Source: an uncultured Lachnospiraceae bacterium | GTDB lineage: Bacteria > Bacillota > Clostridia > Lachnospirales > Lachnospiraceae | Reading direction: 5' to 3' | Assembly (NCBI GenBank): GCA_949076555.1 | Contig: CARUOB010000004.1 | Location: 1-23,631 of the forward strand | Length of the DNA stretch: 23,631 bases | In this document: piece by piece, positions 1 to 7,902 of the stretch | How the letters are laid out: every line of letters begins with the position of its first letter | Numbering within the stretch: the first letter of the stretch is position 1 | Notes under the pieces: generated by a model | The model's database searches: none | Told to the model about the DNA's origin: nothing | The model's input: the letters and a program-made list of their open reading frames with translations, nothing else | Position numbers and translations under genes: made by a program

Positions 1-22
1 TTCTCTTTCTCTGTTTTTCGTA

Positions 23-346
23 TCACACGATAGATACGGCGCTTTCCCGCGGGTTCTGTTCCGGAATGGCGTAGGAGTGAATCACCGGCTGCGCAAGCTG
101 ACGCTGCAGCTCTTTATACCATTTGCTGTACTTATACATACGATATGTAGTGCTCAGCTTCCTGAGCTGCTCATCGTCTGCACAGCAGACCGTAAAAGAG
201 ACTCTCTGTGATTCATCCATGGACGCATAGTCCAGATAACTGAGTTTAAGCTCGGTTATCAGTCCCTGACACTTGGGACAAAACTGCTTATGCCCGTTCA
301 GCATATGAACCCGTTGGCAACGCTTACAGTAATGCATGTACATCAT
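23..346 (-). CDS. Small zinc-ribbon-like protein of unknown function
   Basis: A complete 107-residue protein on the minus strand. The N-terminus carries two CxxC pairs, Cys7/Cys10 (YCKRC) and Cys23/Cys26 (FCPKC), the layout of a small zinc ribbon. The rest is mostly polar and probably helical, with a Tyr/Lys/Trp-rich stretch (YRMYKYSKWYKEL) near residues 68-80. No signal peptide or membrane segment is visible. An AAGGGG ribosome binding site precedes the start by about seven bases, and two Met codons in a row make the exact start ambiguous by one codon. It has its own promoter and is divergent from the polysaccharide locus, so it is probably functionally separate. I recall similar conserved hypothetical proteins in Lachnospiraceae but know no function. 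Nucleic-acid or protein binding through the zinc site is only a guess. Confidence 0.8.
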   Translation of the reverse strand: MMYMHYCKRCQRVHMLNGHKQFCPKCQGLITELKLSYLDYASMDESQRVSFTVCCADDEQLRKLSTTYRMYKYSKWYKELQRQLAQPVIHSYAIPEQNPRESAVSIV

Positions 347-398
347 GAAAATTCCCCTTTTCCATTGATTCCTGTAAGGTAACCGTTTGTCCGTTGCC

Positions 399-426
399 CT
401 TATATTGTGTCAGTTAGAGCGGTCAA
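399..426 (-). promoter_or_regulatory. Candidate sigma-A promoter for the zinc-ribbon gene
   Basis: Read on the minus strand, TTGACC (426 to 421) is followed after 16 bases by TATAAG (404 to 399). Transcription would start near 392, leaving a leader of about 45 bases before the start codon at 346. A second TTGACT at 432 to 427 lies too far from the -10 to be used with it. Confidence 0.5.
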
Positions 427-558
427 AGTCAAGCGTATATTAGCGAGAAATGCCATAAAATGGGTGTAAAATATCGCGCAATTATCGCGGAAAAGGCGTA
501 AATATTGTGCCCTTTGTCAATTTACATAATGGACGACGCTTCACGGGTGACAAAAATC

Positions 559-587
559 TTGATATTACGCTGTTTTTGTGCTATAAT
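559..587 (+). promoter_or_regulatory. Sigma-A promoter for the first GH25 gene
   Basis: TTGATA at 559-564 and a perfect TATAAT at 582-587 are separated by exactly 17 bases, a near-consensus housekeeping promoter. The start of transcription would be near 594, giving a leader of about 100 bases before the start codon at 692. Confidence 0.75.
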
Positions 588-607
588 TTCCAAGAATTGT
601 TTGAAAT

Positions 608-627
608 TGTGGTTTACATAAACCGCA
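608..627 (+). other. Leader hairpin upstream of the GH25 gene
   Basis: TGTGGTTT (608-615) pairs with AAACCGCA (620-627), including one G-U pair, around a four-base ACAT loop. It lies in the predicted untranslated leader about 14 bases after the inferred transcription start. It may stabilise the 5' end of the mRNA. It does not resemble a riboswitch I recognise. Confidence 0.35.
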
Positions 628-691
628 CGAGCGGCCGGCACAAATTCACGGTGGTGTTATCGCGGCAGGCTGCTTCGACATGGAGGGAATC

Positions 692-3538
692 ATGCAGAAT
701 AAAAAAAACAGGAGACAACATACGGAAAAACATCGCAGGTCGGTCCGGTTTGAGGATCTGCTTGAGGATGACCGGTTTGATGATGAGGATTTTGACAGTG
801 TGACGGATGACACATTGGAATTTTTAAGTCTCGATGATGAAATGATCGAGTCTTATCAGCGTACCCATCCTTCGAAAAGCGGGAAAAATACGTCTGTGAA
901 AGCATGTCCCGGCTGCTATGAGGACGAGGACTACGACGAAGAAGATTACGAAGATGAGGACTACGAGGACGAGGACTACGACGAAGAAGATTACGAGGAT
1001 GAGGACTACGAGGACGAAGACTACGAGGATGAGGACTACGACGACGAGGATTATGAGTATGACGATGAGGACGGATTTGCTGCCCGCCTGATGTATTTTA
1101 TCGGTGAAATGGGCGCGCTGGATGTGGCAGTGGCTCTTCTGGGAGTGCTCGTGCTTGTGGGAGCAATTGCTACGGGCGGTATTTATGTTCACGCGAAGTC
1201 TGTGGAAAAGCAGGTGGAGGCTTTTGCCGATATGGGCGAGGAGCTGGAAGGCATCTCGGTCATCGGGGAGAGCGGCCTGCTGGCGGCGTCAGAGTCCGCG
1301 AAGCTGGGCGGGATGATCGACGTGGAGGAGGAAAACGGGGAGGAACAGGAAGAGGCAGAAGAAAAGGATGAGAAGGATGAGAAAGGCGAGGTGGAAGTAG
1401 AGCTGCATCTGACCTCAATCCTCTCGGATATAAAGATTAAGTTTGTCAATAAGGAGACGGGCAAGCTGATCGGTGGCGTGCCCTTTGAAGTGGAAGTTTC
1501 CGGGCCGAAGAAATTTCAGTTGAAGGACGAGGACAAGGACGGCGTAATTTACCAGAAGGATATTGCCGCCGGTACATATGAAGTGAAGGTATTGCCGTTG
1601 TCAGACGGGGCGGCCGAGAAGTACAGGCTCCCTTCTAAGGGCAGCAGCGTTAAGGTTACGGACAAAATCGCTTATCAGAAGGTGGATGTGGCCGATGAGG
1701 TGAAGACCGAGGCGGAGATCAACGTGGCGAAAGAGGAAGCGACCCAGCAGAATACCGTGGTGGAATCCGCGCTTAAGGACACGGTGGAATGGGTGGAGTC
1801 CACAAAGACGCCGATAGGGGATGAGAAGACAGAGTATGAGAAAGTGCCCATGGATAAAATAGCGGACCCGTGGAAGAGCGCTGGCGCATTTCGGAAGATG
1901 GTGGAGGACGGAGGGGATGACCCTTACGCAAATGTACAGGTATCCATCAATAAGGACAGTCTGACGCTTGATAAAGGAGAAAGCGGCTCCCTTAAGATAT
2001 CCGTCAGCAGCAGCGAGGTGGAGTACTCGGTGGAGTGGAGCGTTGCGGACTCCTCTGTCGCTACGGTGTCCGGCGGTACGGTTACGGCAGTGGCGGCGGG
2101 CAGTACCACTGTTACGGCGCGGGTAGCCGTAGGCAGCATGATTCAGGAGTTTAACTGTTCCGTATCGGTAAACGATGGCAAGAATGAGGATTCTGACAAG
2201 GAAGACCAGGACAAGGAGGACGAAAACAAAGACCCTGATCAGGACAAGGAGGACGAAAACAAGGACCCCGATCAGGACAAAGACGAAAACAAAGATCCCG
2301 ACAAAGATAAAGAGGAAAACAAGGACCCCGATAAGGATAAAGAGGAAAATAAGAACCCCGATAAAGATGACGATAAGGACAAAGACAAGGAGGAACAGAC
2401 GGTTTATACCAAGTTGTCCATAGGCGGGGAAAAGGAGGTTGCGGTCGGCAAAAAGTTGACCCTGACGGCGGAGACAAAACCCAAGGGCGGTGAGGTTGTC
2501 TGGAGCAGCGACGATGAAAAGATCGCGAAAGTAAACGAGAAGGGGGAGGTCACGGGCGTTGCCGAAGGCGAGGTGAAGATCCGCGCAGTCTGCAAGAATC
2601 CGAAGGACGTAGAAGACATCAAAGAATCTTATAAGATCAAGGTGGTGAAAGCGGAAGCTGCCCCGGATGAAAATACGAAGCTCAAGGACAAGGACGGCAA
2701 TCAGCTTTACTTCAAAAACGCGGACGGGGATTACGAGGAGGCCACCTATAAGGAGTACGGAAAACGGGATGCTTTCTACAAAAAAGTGAAAGGGTCATCG
2801 GCTTATAAGTACACCGGATGGCAGACCATCGACGGGCATGTTTATTTTTACGATAAAAACGGAAACTATGTGACAGGGGAACAGGTTATTCAGGGCGCGA
2901 AATACAGCTTTGGCAGCGACGGAAAGCTGGCGAAAAGCTCAGGCGCCATGGGAATCGACGTTTCCAAGCACAACGGCAATATCGACTGGAACGCGGTGAA
3001 AAACTCCGGCGTCTCCTATGTGATCATCCGCTGCGGTTACCGCGGTTATTCTACGGGCGTGCTGGTGGAAGATCCGAAATTCAGGAGCAATATCAAGGGT
3101 GCAAAAGCGGCCGGACTTAAGGTGGGAGCGTACTTCTTCAGTCAGGCGGTCAACGAGGTGGAGGCCGTGGAGGAGGCTTCCATGGCGATCGATCTGGTGA
3201 AGGGTTATGGACTGAATTATCCGCTTTTCCTCGATGTGGAGGCGAGCGGCGGCAGAGCAGACGGTATCAGCCGGGAAACCAGAACGGCAGTCTGTAAGAC
3301 GTTTTGCCAGACCGTGCAAAATTCCGGCATCGCGGCGGGTATTTATGCGAATAAGACATGGTTTACCGAGAAGATCAACACGGCGAGCCTGACGAACTAT
3401 AAGCTCTGGCTTGCGCAGTACGCGAGCGCGCCGACCTATACGGCGACCCGCTATGACCTGTGGCAGTATTCTTCTAAGGGAAAGGTCAGCGGCATCAGCA
3501 CCAACGTGGATATGAATATCAGTTATGTAAGTTACTAG
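692..3538 (+). CDS. Membrane-anchored GH25 muramidase with Big_2 and cell-wall-binding repeats
   Basis: Predicted lysozyme-type muramidase cutting the MurNAc-GlcNAc backbone of peptidoglycan outside the membrane. The order is: basic N-terminus; Glu/Asp/Tyr repeats (residues about 76-127); one membrane helix (about 138-165); acidic linker; a SpaA/prealbumin-like domain (about 245-330) containing DKDGVIY; a Big_2 domain (about 415-495); a Lys/Asp/Glu/Asn/Pro repeat linker (500-569); a second Big_2 domain (about 572-653); aromatic cell-wall-binding-like repeats (GWQTIDGHVYFYD); and a C-terminal GH25 domain from about 753 with GIDVSKHNG and the acidic DxE pair Asp848/Glu850. The start at 692 is preferred over the in-frame ATG at 680 because GGAGGG at 682-687 is correctly spaced for it, giving 948 residues. 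Topology is type II, with the acidic tail cytoplasmic. It is a paralogue of the GH25 protein at 11482-12837. Its placement suggests wall remodelling linked to polymer export. Confidence 0.9.
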   Translation: MQNKKNRRQHTEKHRRSVRFEDLLEDDRFDDEDFDSVTDDTLEFLSLDDEMIESYQRTHPSKSGKNTSVKACPGCYEDEDYDEEDYEDEDYEDEDYDEEDYEDEDYEDEDYEDEDYDDEDYEYDDEDGFAARLMYFIGEMGALDVAVALLGVLVLVGAIATGGIYVHAKSVEKQVEAFADMGEELEGISVIGESGLLAASESAKLGGMIDVEEENGEEQEEAEEKDEKDEKGEVEVELHLTSILSDIKIKFVNKETGKLIGGVPFEVEVSGPKKFQLKDEDKDGVIYQKDIAAGTYEVKVLPLSDGAAEKYRLPSKGSSVKVTDKIAYQKVDVADEVKTEAEINVAKEEATQQNTVVESALKDTVEWVESTKTPIGDEKTEYEKVPMDKIADPWKSAGAFRKMVEDGGDDPYANVQVSINKDSLTLDKGESGSLKISVSSSEVEYSVEWSVADSSVATVSGGTVTAVAAGSTTVTARVAVGSMIQEFNCSVSVNDGKNEDSDKEDQDKEDENKDPDQDKEDENKDPDQDKDENKDPDKDKEENKDPDKDKEENKNPDKDDDKDKDKEEQTVYTKLSIGGEKEVAVGKKLTLTAETKPKGGEVVWSSDDEKIAKVNEKGEVTGVAEGEVKIRAVCKNPKDVEDIKESYKIKVVKAEAAPDENTKLKDKDGNQLYFKNADGDYEEATYKEYGKRDAFYKKVKGSSAYKYTGWQTIDGHVYFYDKNGNYVTGEQVIQGAKYSFGSDGKLAKSSGAMGIDVSKHNGNIDWNAVKNSGVSYVIIRCGYRGYSTGVLVEDPKFRSNIKGAKAAGLKVGAYFFSQAVNEVEAVEEASMAIDLVKGYGLNYPLFLDVEASGGRADGISRETRTAVCKTFCQTVQNSGIAAGIYANKTWFTEKINTASLTNYKLWLAQYASAPTYTATRYDLWQYSSKGKVSGISTNVDMNISYVSY
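917..1072 (+). repeat. 15-bp tandem repeats coding for an acidic YEDED/YDEED tract
   Basis: About ten 15-base units, each coding a five-residue Tyr-plus-acidic block (YEDED or YDEED), make up residues about 76-127 of the GH25 protein. Units differ mainly by synonymous GAC/GAT and GAA/GAG changes. This points to an old expansion maintained at protein level. The tract lies on the predicted cytoplasmic side, just before the membrane helix. Confidence 0.9.
2190..2398 (+). repeat. Tandem repeats coding for a charged DKEDENKDPDQ-type linker
   Basis: Degenerate units of about 30-33 bases code for DKEDENKDPDQ and DKEENKDPDK variants between the two Big_2 domains of the GH25 protein. The encoded segment should be extended, highly charged and disordered. 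It resembles wall-spanning spacers of Gram-positive surface proteins. The repeat count could vary between strains. Confidence 0.88.
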
Positions 3539-3556
3539 AGCATGACGGTACTTGTA

Positions 3557-3565
3557 TGTTATAAT
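3557..3565 (+). promoter_or_regulatory. Extended -10 promoter upstream of rfbB
   Basis: TGTTATAAT combines the TG extension (3557-3558) with a perfect TATAAT (3560-3565). No good -35 box lies 16-18 bases upstream, as is usual for extended -10 promoters. Transcription would begin near 3572, about 55 bases before the rfbB start. This is the best candidate promoter for the polysaccharide operon. Confidence 0.6.
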
Positions 3566-3627
3566 GTTTCGTGGATAATATAACAGGAATACAGAGAATT
3601 TTTATGAAGGAGACAGGAGGAAAAAGC

Positions 3628-4713
3628 ATGAAGACGTATCTGGTAACAGGAGGCGCCGGATTTATCGGCTCCAACTACATTCATTACATGTTCGGCAAAT
3701 ACGGGGATTCCATCCGCATCATCAATGTGGACGCGCTGACCTATGCGGGCAATCCGGAAAACCTGAAAGAAGTGGAAAACAGGGACAATTATACTTTTGT
3801 GAAAGCGGATATCTGCGACAAGGCGGCCATAGAGAAGATTTTTGCCGAAAATGACATCGACCGGGTGGTTCACTTCGCGGCGGAGAGCCATGTGGACAGA
3901 AGCATCAAAAATCCGGAGGTGTTCGTGCAGACCAATGTGTACGGCACGGCGGTGATGTTGAACTGCGCGAAAGCGGCTTGGGAGCTGCCCGACGGCAGTT
4001 TTAAAGAGGATAAGCGGTTTCTGCATGTGTCCACCGACGAGGTGTACGGGTCTCTCGACGATGACGGCGGGTATTTCTACGAGACCACACCCTACGCGCC
4101 GCACAGCCCTTATTCCGCCAGCAAGGCAGGGTCGGATATGCTGGTGAAGGCGTATATGGACACGTACCATTTTCCTGCTAACATTACGAACTGCTCCAAC
4201 AATTACGGGCCGTATCAGTTCCCGGAGAAGCTGATCCCTCTCATCATCAACAATGCGCTGCAGGGCAAGAAACTTCCTGTCTACGGGGATGGAAAGAACG
4301 TGCGCGACTGGCTCTATGTGGAGGATCACGCCAAGGCTATCGACATGGTACAGGAGAAAGGACGTCTTTTTGAGACTTACAATGTGGGCGGACACAATGA
4401 AAAGCAGAACATTGAGATTGTGAAGATCATCATAGAGACGCTGCGCGACATGCTTCCCGAGACGGACGAAAGAAGAGCCCATCTGACGGAAGAGCTGATC
4501 ACTTATGTGGAAGACCGCAAAGGACATGACAGACGCTATGCGATCGCGCCGGACAAGATCAGAGAGGAGATTGGCTGGGAGCCGGAAACCATGTTTAAGG
4601 ACGGCATCCGCCGCACCATCGAGTGGTACTTCGCGCATGAAGACTGGATGAAGAACGTGACAAGCGGCGATTACCAGAAGTATTACGAAGAAATGTATCA
4701 GGCAAATAGTTAA
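3628..4713 (+). CDS. rfbB: dTDP-glucose 4,6-dehydratase
   Basis: Converts dTDP-glucose to dTDP-4-keto-6-deoxyglucose, the second step of dTDP-L-rhamnose synthesis, using tightly bound NAD. The extended SDR features are clear: the Rossmann glycine motif GGAGFIG at residues 8-14, the dehydratase STDEVYG motif with Asp137/Glu138, and the catalytic YxxxK pair Tyr162/Lys166 (YSASK). At 361 residues it has the normal family length. The start at 3628 is chosen because AGGAGG lies seven bases upstream and the Rossmann fold then begins at residue 3. Longer in-frame starts add residues unlike the family. It opens the putative operon, but its partners rfbA and rfbC lie about 6 kb and 8 kb downstream, split off by the CotH/VTC block. 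Its last seven codons overlap one copy of a direct repeat found again at 4844-4861. Confidence 0.96.
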   Translation: MKTYLVTGGAGFIGSNYIHYMFGKYGDSIRIINVDALTYAGNPENLKEVENRDNYTFVKADICDKAAIEKIFAENDIDRVVHFAAESHVDRSIKNPEVFVQTNVYGTAVMLNCAKAAWELPDGSFKEDKRFLHVSTDEVYGSLDDDGGYFYETTPYAPHSPYSASKAGSDMLVKAYMDTYHFPANITNCSNNYGPYQFPEKLIPLIINNALQGKKLPVYGDGKNVRDWLYVEDHAKAIDMVQEKGRLFETYNVGGHNEKQNIEIVKIIIETLRDMLPETDERRAHLTEELITYVEDRKGHDRRYAIAPDKIREEIGWEPETMFKDGIRRTIEWYFAHEDWMKNVTSGDYQKYYEEMYQANS

Positions 4714-4718
4714 GCACA

Positions 4719-4743
4719 GGACTTTGCACTTGCTGCAAAGTCC
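4719..4743 (+). other. Perfect 10-bp stem hairpin after rfbB
   Basis: GGACTTTGCA (4719-4728) and TGCAAAGTCC (4734-4743) pair perfectly around the loop CTTGC, six bases after the rfbB stop codon. No U-tract follows, so it is not a typical rho-independent terminator. It may protect or punctuate the message between rfbB and the CotH gene. Confidence 0.6.
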
Positions 4744-4769
4744 GTGAGAATATGTAAAGCCTGAGAAGA

Positions 4770-4811
4770 ATCCGGCCTCTTTGCCAAAGGCAAAACTGGA
4801 ATAGGCCGGAT
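4770..4811 (+). other. Nested hairpin before the CotH gene
   Basis: The outer arms ATCCGGCCT (4770-4778) and AGGCCGGAT (4803-4811) pair perfectly. Inside them TTTGCC (4780-4785) pairs with GGCAAA (4789-4794) around AAA. No run of T follows. It belongs to the 151-base repeat-bounded segment. Confidence 0.55.
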
Positions 4812-4870
4812 GCAGTAACTATGAAGCCGAAGGGTGAATAGTTATGTATCAGGCGAAGTAAGGATGTGAT

Positions 4871-7795
4871 ATGGGGCAATTCATATCGGGCGTTATTTTA
4901 TTTGTCATACCGGGGTTTATAGCGGCATTCCTGCGATATGGGAACCGGGAAAAGAAGAGTCGGTGGCAGCTTTTGGTGGATACTCTCTGCTACGCGCTGC
5001 TGACTCTTACCGTCGTTTCCGGTATGCTTTATGCGCTCTTTGGCAGCGCCGTCTTTTCCCTGCAATATCATGCGAACCTGTTGCTGTATGTCTTCTGTTT
5101 TGTGGGGGCATACGGCTTCTCCTTTGTTCCGGGACTGTTTGGCAGGCACAGGGGGGTTGGCACCGCCTGCGGCGGACGAAGGCTTCTGCTTGCGTTTAGC
5201 GGCCTGGGGGTGATTCTGCTCGCGGGGATTTTTTATGATGACTTTGCGAAACGGCATGTTGTGATAAACGAGGTCTGTGCGCATAACGTAAGCCTTGCGC
5301 TGGATGGCCGGGGGAAGAGCAGTGACTATATTGAATTATACAATCCGTCTTTTACGGCGGTATCGCTGGACGGATGGTACCTGACGGATCAGGAGGAGCT
5401 TTCGGAAAATGCCCGCTTAGAGGGGATTGAGATAGGACCGCGCTCGTATCTTGTGCTGTTTGCGGACGGTTTTGCCGAATCGGTCCGGGACGAGGAGAGC
5501 GGGGAAATCTGCTATTATGTGGGATTTCGGCTGAATGAGGCGGGAGAGACGCTGACTCTTGCCGACGGCCGCGGGAACACGGTGGACAGGGTGGAGGTGC
5601 CGCCTCTTGCGACGGACATATCCTACGCCAGACAGAAGGACGGGCGGGATACGTGGGGCGTTGTCAAAAACGGCAGTCCCGGGGAGAGCAACGCGAATCT
5701 GGCATCCTATGTGGTTCCCACGCTGGAAGCCCCTTCCTTTTCGGCGGCAAGCGGTTTTTACGGACATCCTTTTACGCTGTCTTTGTCGGCAGGGCGGGGG
5801 AGCCGCATTTACTATACCACCGACGGCAGCGAACCGACGGTAGAGTCTGCGCTGTACACGGAGCCGTTTGTCATAGAGGACGGCAGCGGCAGGGAAAACC
5901 ACTATGCCGATATCGAGGGGATTTCACAGGACGGGGACTATCGGCCCAAAGACCGCATCGACAAGGGCACGGTAGTGAAGGCGGTCGCGGCAAACGACGC
6001 CGGGGAGGTCAGTGAAACCGCGTCGGCGTCGTATTTTGTGGGATTTGAGGAAAAAGATGGATATGAGAATCTGATGATATTGTCTCTGACGGCAGATCCG
6101 GCGGACTTTTTTTCCGAAGACCGTGGTATTTATATGCTGGGCAATGATTATCAGGAATGGCTGGTGAACTACAGAAATTACAAAAAGCAGGAAGAATATT
6201 TGGAACAGGGGCGTTCTTGGAATTACGGCAGCGTGGTCTGGCGTTCCTTTATGGCGAACTATACCCATGCCGACAAGACAAAGGAAAGGCCTGTTACGGC
6301 GGCGCTGTTTGACGCAGCGGGAAAGCTGCTCGGCGAAGAGAGGATCGGCGTCAGGGTGCGCGGCGGATCGTCCAGAAACTTACGGCAGAAGGGCTTTAAT
6401 TTTTATGCCAGAGAGGAATATGGAGAGGATGTGCTGGGACTGCGTTCAAAGATGCTTCGCACTTCCGGCTCGATTGATACGAATGTAACCATGCTGCGGG
6501 ATGTGTTTAACCAGTCTTTGGTGGCTGACCGGGATTTGGAGACACAGCCGGGAGAGCCGTGCGCCGTGTTTTTAAACGGGGAATATTGGGGATTATATAA
6601 TTTACAGTCGCGCTTCAGTGCGGGATATTTTGAGGAAAAATACGGGCTTTCCGAGGATGAGGTTATTGTGGTGAAGCAGGATAACCGGGTGTCCGTGGGG
6701 GAGGAGGAAGACCTTGCTTTATATGAGGAGCTGGTGTCCTACGCCCAGAGAGAAGATTTGTCCAAGGCGGAATGCTATGAAGAGATCGGCCGGATGATGG
6801 ATATCCAGAGCTTTATCGACCACTATTGTTTTGAAATCTATATCGGAAACACGGACTGGCCCCTGAACAATCTTTGCTGCTGGCGCAGCAGAACCCAGGC
6901 CGGAACAGGAGAAGCTGAGGCAGCCGGAGCCGTGACGGGAGAAGATGATGCAGCCGGAGCCAGAACGGGAGAAGATGATGCAACAGGAGTCGGGACAGGA
7001 GAAAGCGGGGCAGCCGGGGCCGGGACGGGAAAAGCGGAAACAGCCGGAGCCGGGGAATACCGGGACGGGAGATGGCGCTGGGGCGTGTACGATACCGATG
7101 AATCCACGGGCATTTACGACGACGGCATGAGCACCTATGAATCCGATCCCTTTTCCGAAGAGTCACACTGGTTCGGCACGCCGCTGACCACGCCGCTTAT
7201 GTCCGGACTGATCGAGAATGAAACGTTCCGGCAGCAGTTTGCCCTGACTTTTATGGATATGGCAAATAAAAACTTTGCGTATCGGGATGTTCATGATAAA
7301 CTATATGAAATGGCGGGCCGCTACGCGGCGCCTATGGAGAAGAGTTATCACCGGTTTAACGGCGGGGTATATACGGCCGATACTTTCTGGGAAAATATCG
7401 GAGTGATAGACGAGTTTTATGAGAAGAGGGCAGACTATGTGGTGCCCGACTTTGCGGATGCGCTCGGACTGTCCGGGGAGACCGGGGAAGTGACATTGCA
7501 GATTACTACTATGACAGATTCGTCGGAAACAGAAGATACACAGGAGCGGGAGGATACAGGCGCACCGGGCGGCACGATCCTGCTCAATACCATCGCCCCC
7601 GACCTGAAAGACGGGGAGTGGCGGGGCGTTTATTTCACCGACTATCCCGTGACGGCGACGGCCGTGCCGGAAAAAGGGTATCGGTTTGTGGGCTGGAAGG
7701 GGACTTACGAGTCTGACAGGGAGACGATAGAGGCGGCCGTGACAAAGGAAGGCATCTGTCTGCGAGCCGTGTTCACGCCGGAGGAACCGCAGTGA
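4871..7795 (+). CDS. Membrane-anchored CotH-kinase protein with lamin-tail and chitobiase-like domains
   Basis: CotH-family proteins are protein-kinase-like enzymes; Bacillus CotH phosphorylates spore-coat proteins. This 974-residue protein has four predicted N-terminal membrane helices (about 4-22, 37-58, 70-92, 106-125). A lamin-tail-like domain follows (about 130-245, INEVCAHN to YIELYNPS), then a chitobiase/hexosaminidase C-terminal-like domain (about 295-390, YYTTDGSEPT). The CotH domain starts near 399, with GVRVRGGSSRN near 493-503 and the RWRWGVYDTDES segment containing Asp741 and Asp743. The end resembles an InlB/Listeria-Bacteroides repeat (GYRFVGWKGTY). Catalytic domains should face outside. 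A 50-residue Ala/Gly/Thr/Glu repeat interrupts the CotH domain at 679-728. AAGGA six bases upstream supports the start. It heads a five-gene block. The substrate is unknown; surface proteins or a surface polymer are inferred. Confidence 0.88.
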   Translation: MGQFISGVILFVIPGFIAAFLRYGNREKKSRWQLLVDTLCYALLTLTVVSGMLYALFGSAVFSLQYHANLLLYVFCFVGAYGFSFVPGLFGRHRGVGTACGGRRLLLAFSGLGVILLAGIFYDDFAKRHVVINEVCAHNVSLALDGRGKSSDYIELYNPSFTAVSLDGWYLTDQEELSENARLEGIEIGPRSYLVLFADGFAESVRDEESGEICYYVGFRLNEAGETLTLADGRGNTVDRVEVPPLATDISYARQKDGRDTWGVVKNGSPGESNANLASYVVPTLEAPSFSAASGFYGHPFTLSLSAGRGSRIYYTTDGSEPTVESALYTEPFVIEDGSGRENHYADIEGISQDGDYRPKDRIDKGTVVKAVAANDAGEVSETASASYFVGFEEKDGYENLMILSLTADPADFFSEDRGIYMLGNDYQEWLVNYRNYKKQEEYLEQGRSWNYGSVVWRSFMANYTHADKTKERPVTAALFDAAGKLLGEERIGVRVRGGSSRNLRQKGFNFYAREEYGEDVLGLRSKMLRTSGSIDTNVTMLRDVFNQSLVADRDLETQPGEPCAVFLNGEYWGLYNLQSRFSAGYFEEKYGLSEDEVIVVKQDNRVSVGEEEDLALYEELVSYAQREDLSKAECYEEIGRMMDIQSFIDHYCFEIYIGNTDWPLNNLCCWRSRTQAGTGEAEAAGAVTGEDDAAGARTGEDDATGVGTGESGAAGAGTGKAETAGAGEYRDGRWRWGVYDTDESTGIYDDGMSTYESDPFSEESHWFGTPLTTPLMSGLIENETFRQQFALTFMDMANKNFAYRDVHDKLYEMAGRYAAPMEKSYHRFNGGVYTADTFWENIGVIDEFYEKRADYVVPDFADALGLSGETGEVTLQITTMTDSSETEDTQEREDTGAPGGTILLNTIAPDLKDGEWRGVYFTDYPVTATAVPEKGYRFVGWKGTYESDRETIEAAVTKEGICLRAVFTPEEPQ
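6905..7054 (+). repeat. Five 30-bp tandem repeats inside the CotH-kinase domain
   Basis: Five consecutive 10-residue units (TGEAEAAGAV, TGEDDAAGAR, TGEDDATGVG, TGESGAAGAG, TGKAETAGAG) span residues 679-728. They lie between WPLNNLCCWR and the GRWRWGVYDTD segment, where related proteins normally have only a short linker. The DNA units are very similar to each other (GCAGCCGGAGCC cores), suggesting recent expansion. All units are multiples of three, so copy-number change would preserve the frame. Confidence 0.92.
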
Positions 7796-7804
7796 GCGGG
7801 CCCG

Positions 7805-7848
7805 GAATCGAAGCGCAAGCGAAACAGAATCGAAGCGGGATCGAAGGA
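7805..7848 (+). repeat. Short GAATCGAAGCG direct repeats
   Basis: GAATCGAAGCG occurs at 7805-7815 and again at 7827-7837, followed by a degenerate GGATCGAAGGA at 7838-7848. They sit in the 107-base gap after the CotH gene, which otherwise holds no gene. They resemble purine-rich intergenic filler seen elsewhere in the window (for example near 14720-14750). No function is evident. Confidence 0.6.
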
Positions 7849-7902
7849 AGAAACACAGTGCGGTATGTCATGACGACGTAGCGCATTGACAGGGAGGTAT
7901 CT

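Larger units (their letters stand above)
347..691. other. Divergent intergenic region with promoters for both strands
   Basis: This 345-base stretch separates the minus-strand zinc-ribbon gene from the plus-strand GH25 gene. It is AT-rich in its middle and holds one candidate promoter for each direction. Between them lie two CGCG tetramers around positions 474-489, separated by an AT-rich spacer, which could be a protein-binding dyad but is too short to call. I see no convincing small gene and no rho-independent terminator here. Confidence 0.5.
4693..4861 (+). repeat. Direct repeat of the rfbB 3' end, copies 151 bp apart
   Basis: ATGTATCAGGC plus an A/G-variable base and AA occurs at 4693-4706, the last codons of rfbB (Met-Tyr-Gln-Ala-Asn-Ser-stop), and at 4844-4857. 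The second copy would read Met-Tyr-Gln-Ala-Lys-stop. AATAGTTA also occurs at both edges (4705-4712 and 4837-4844). The enclosed DNA carries two strong hairpins. The pattern looks like a short insertion that duplicated the original end of rfbB and left a slightly changed C-terminus. The copies are 151 bases apart, so they are not in the same frame. Confidence 0.7.

Noticed and set aside
680..691. Earlier in-frame ATG for the first GH25 gene.
   Set aside because: The GGAGGG ribosome binding site lies just after this ATG and fits the next ATG at 692.
4724..4756. Possible promoter between rfbB and the CotH gene (TTGCAC or TTGCTG with TATGTA).
   Set aside because: Spacing and matches are poor and the boxes sit inside a perfect hairpin.
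4719..4811. Hairpins after rfbB as a rho-independent terminator.
   Set aside because: Stems are strong but no T-run follows either; termination cannot be supported.
6905..7054. CRISPR-like regular repeats.
   Set aside because: Units are contiguous with no unique spacers, stay in frame and code a low-complexity loop; the same holds for 917-1072 and 2190-2398.
7885..7890. Perfect TTGACA before the small membrane protein gene.
   Set aside because: The start codon follows only 12 bases later, leaving no room for a -10 element and leader.
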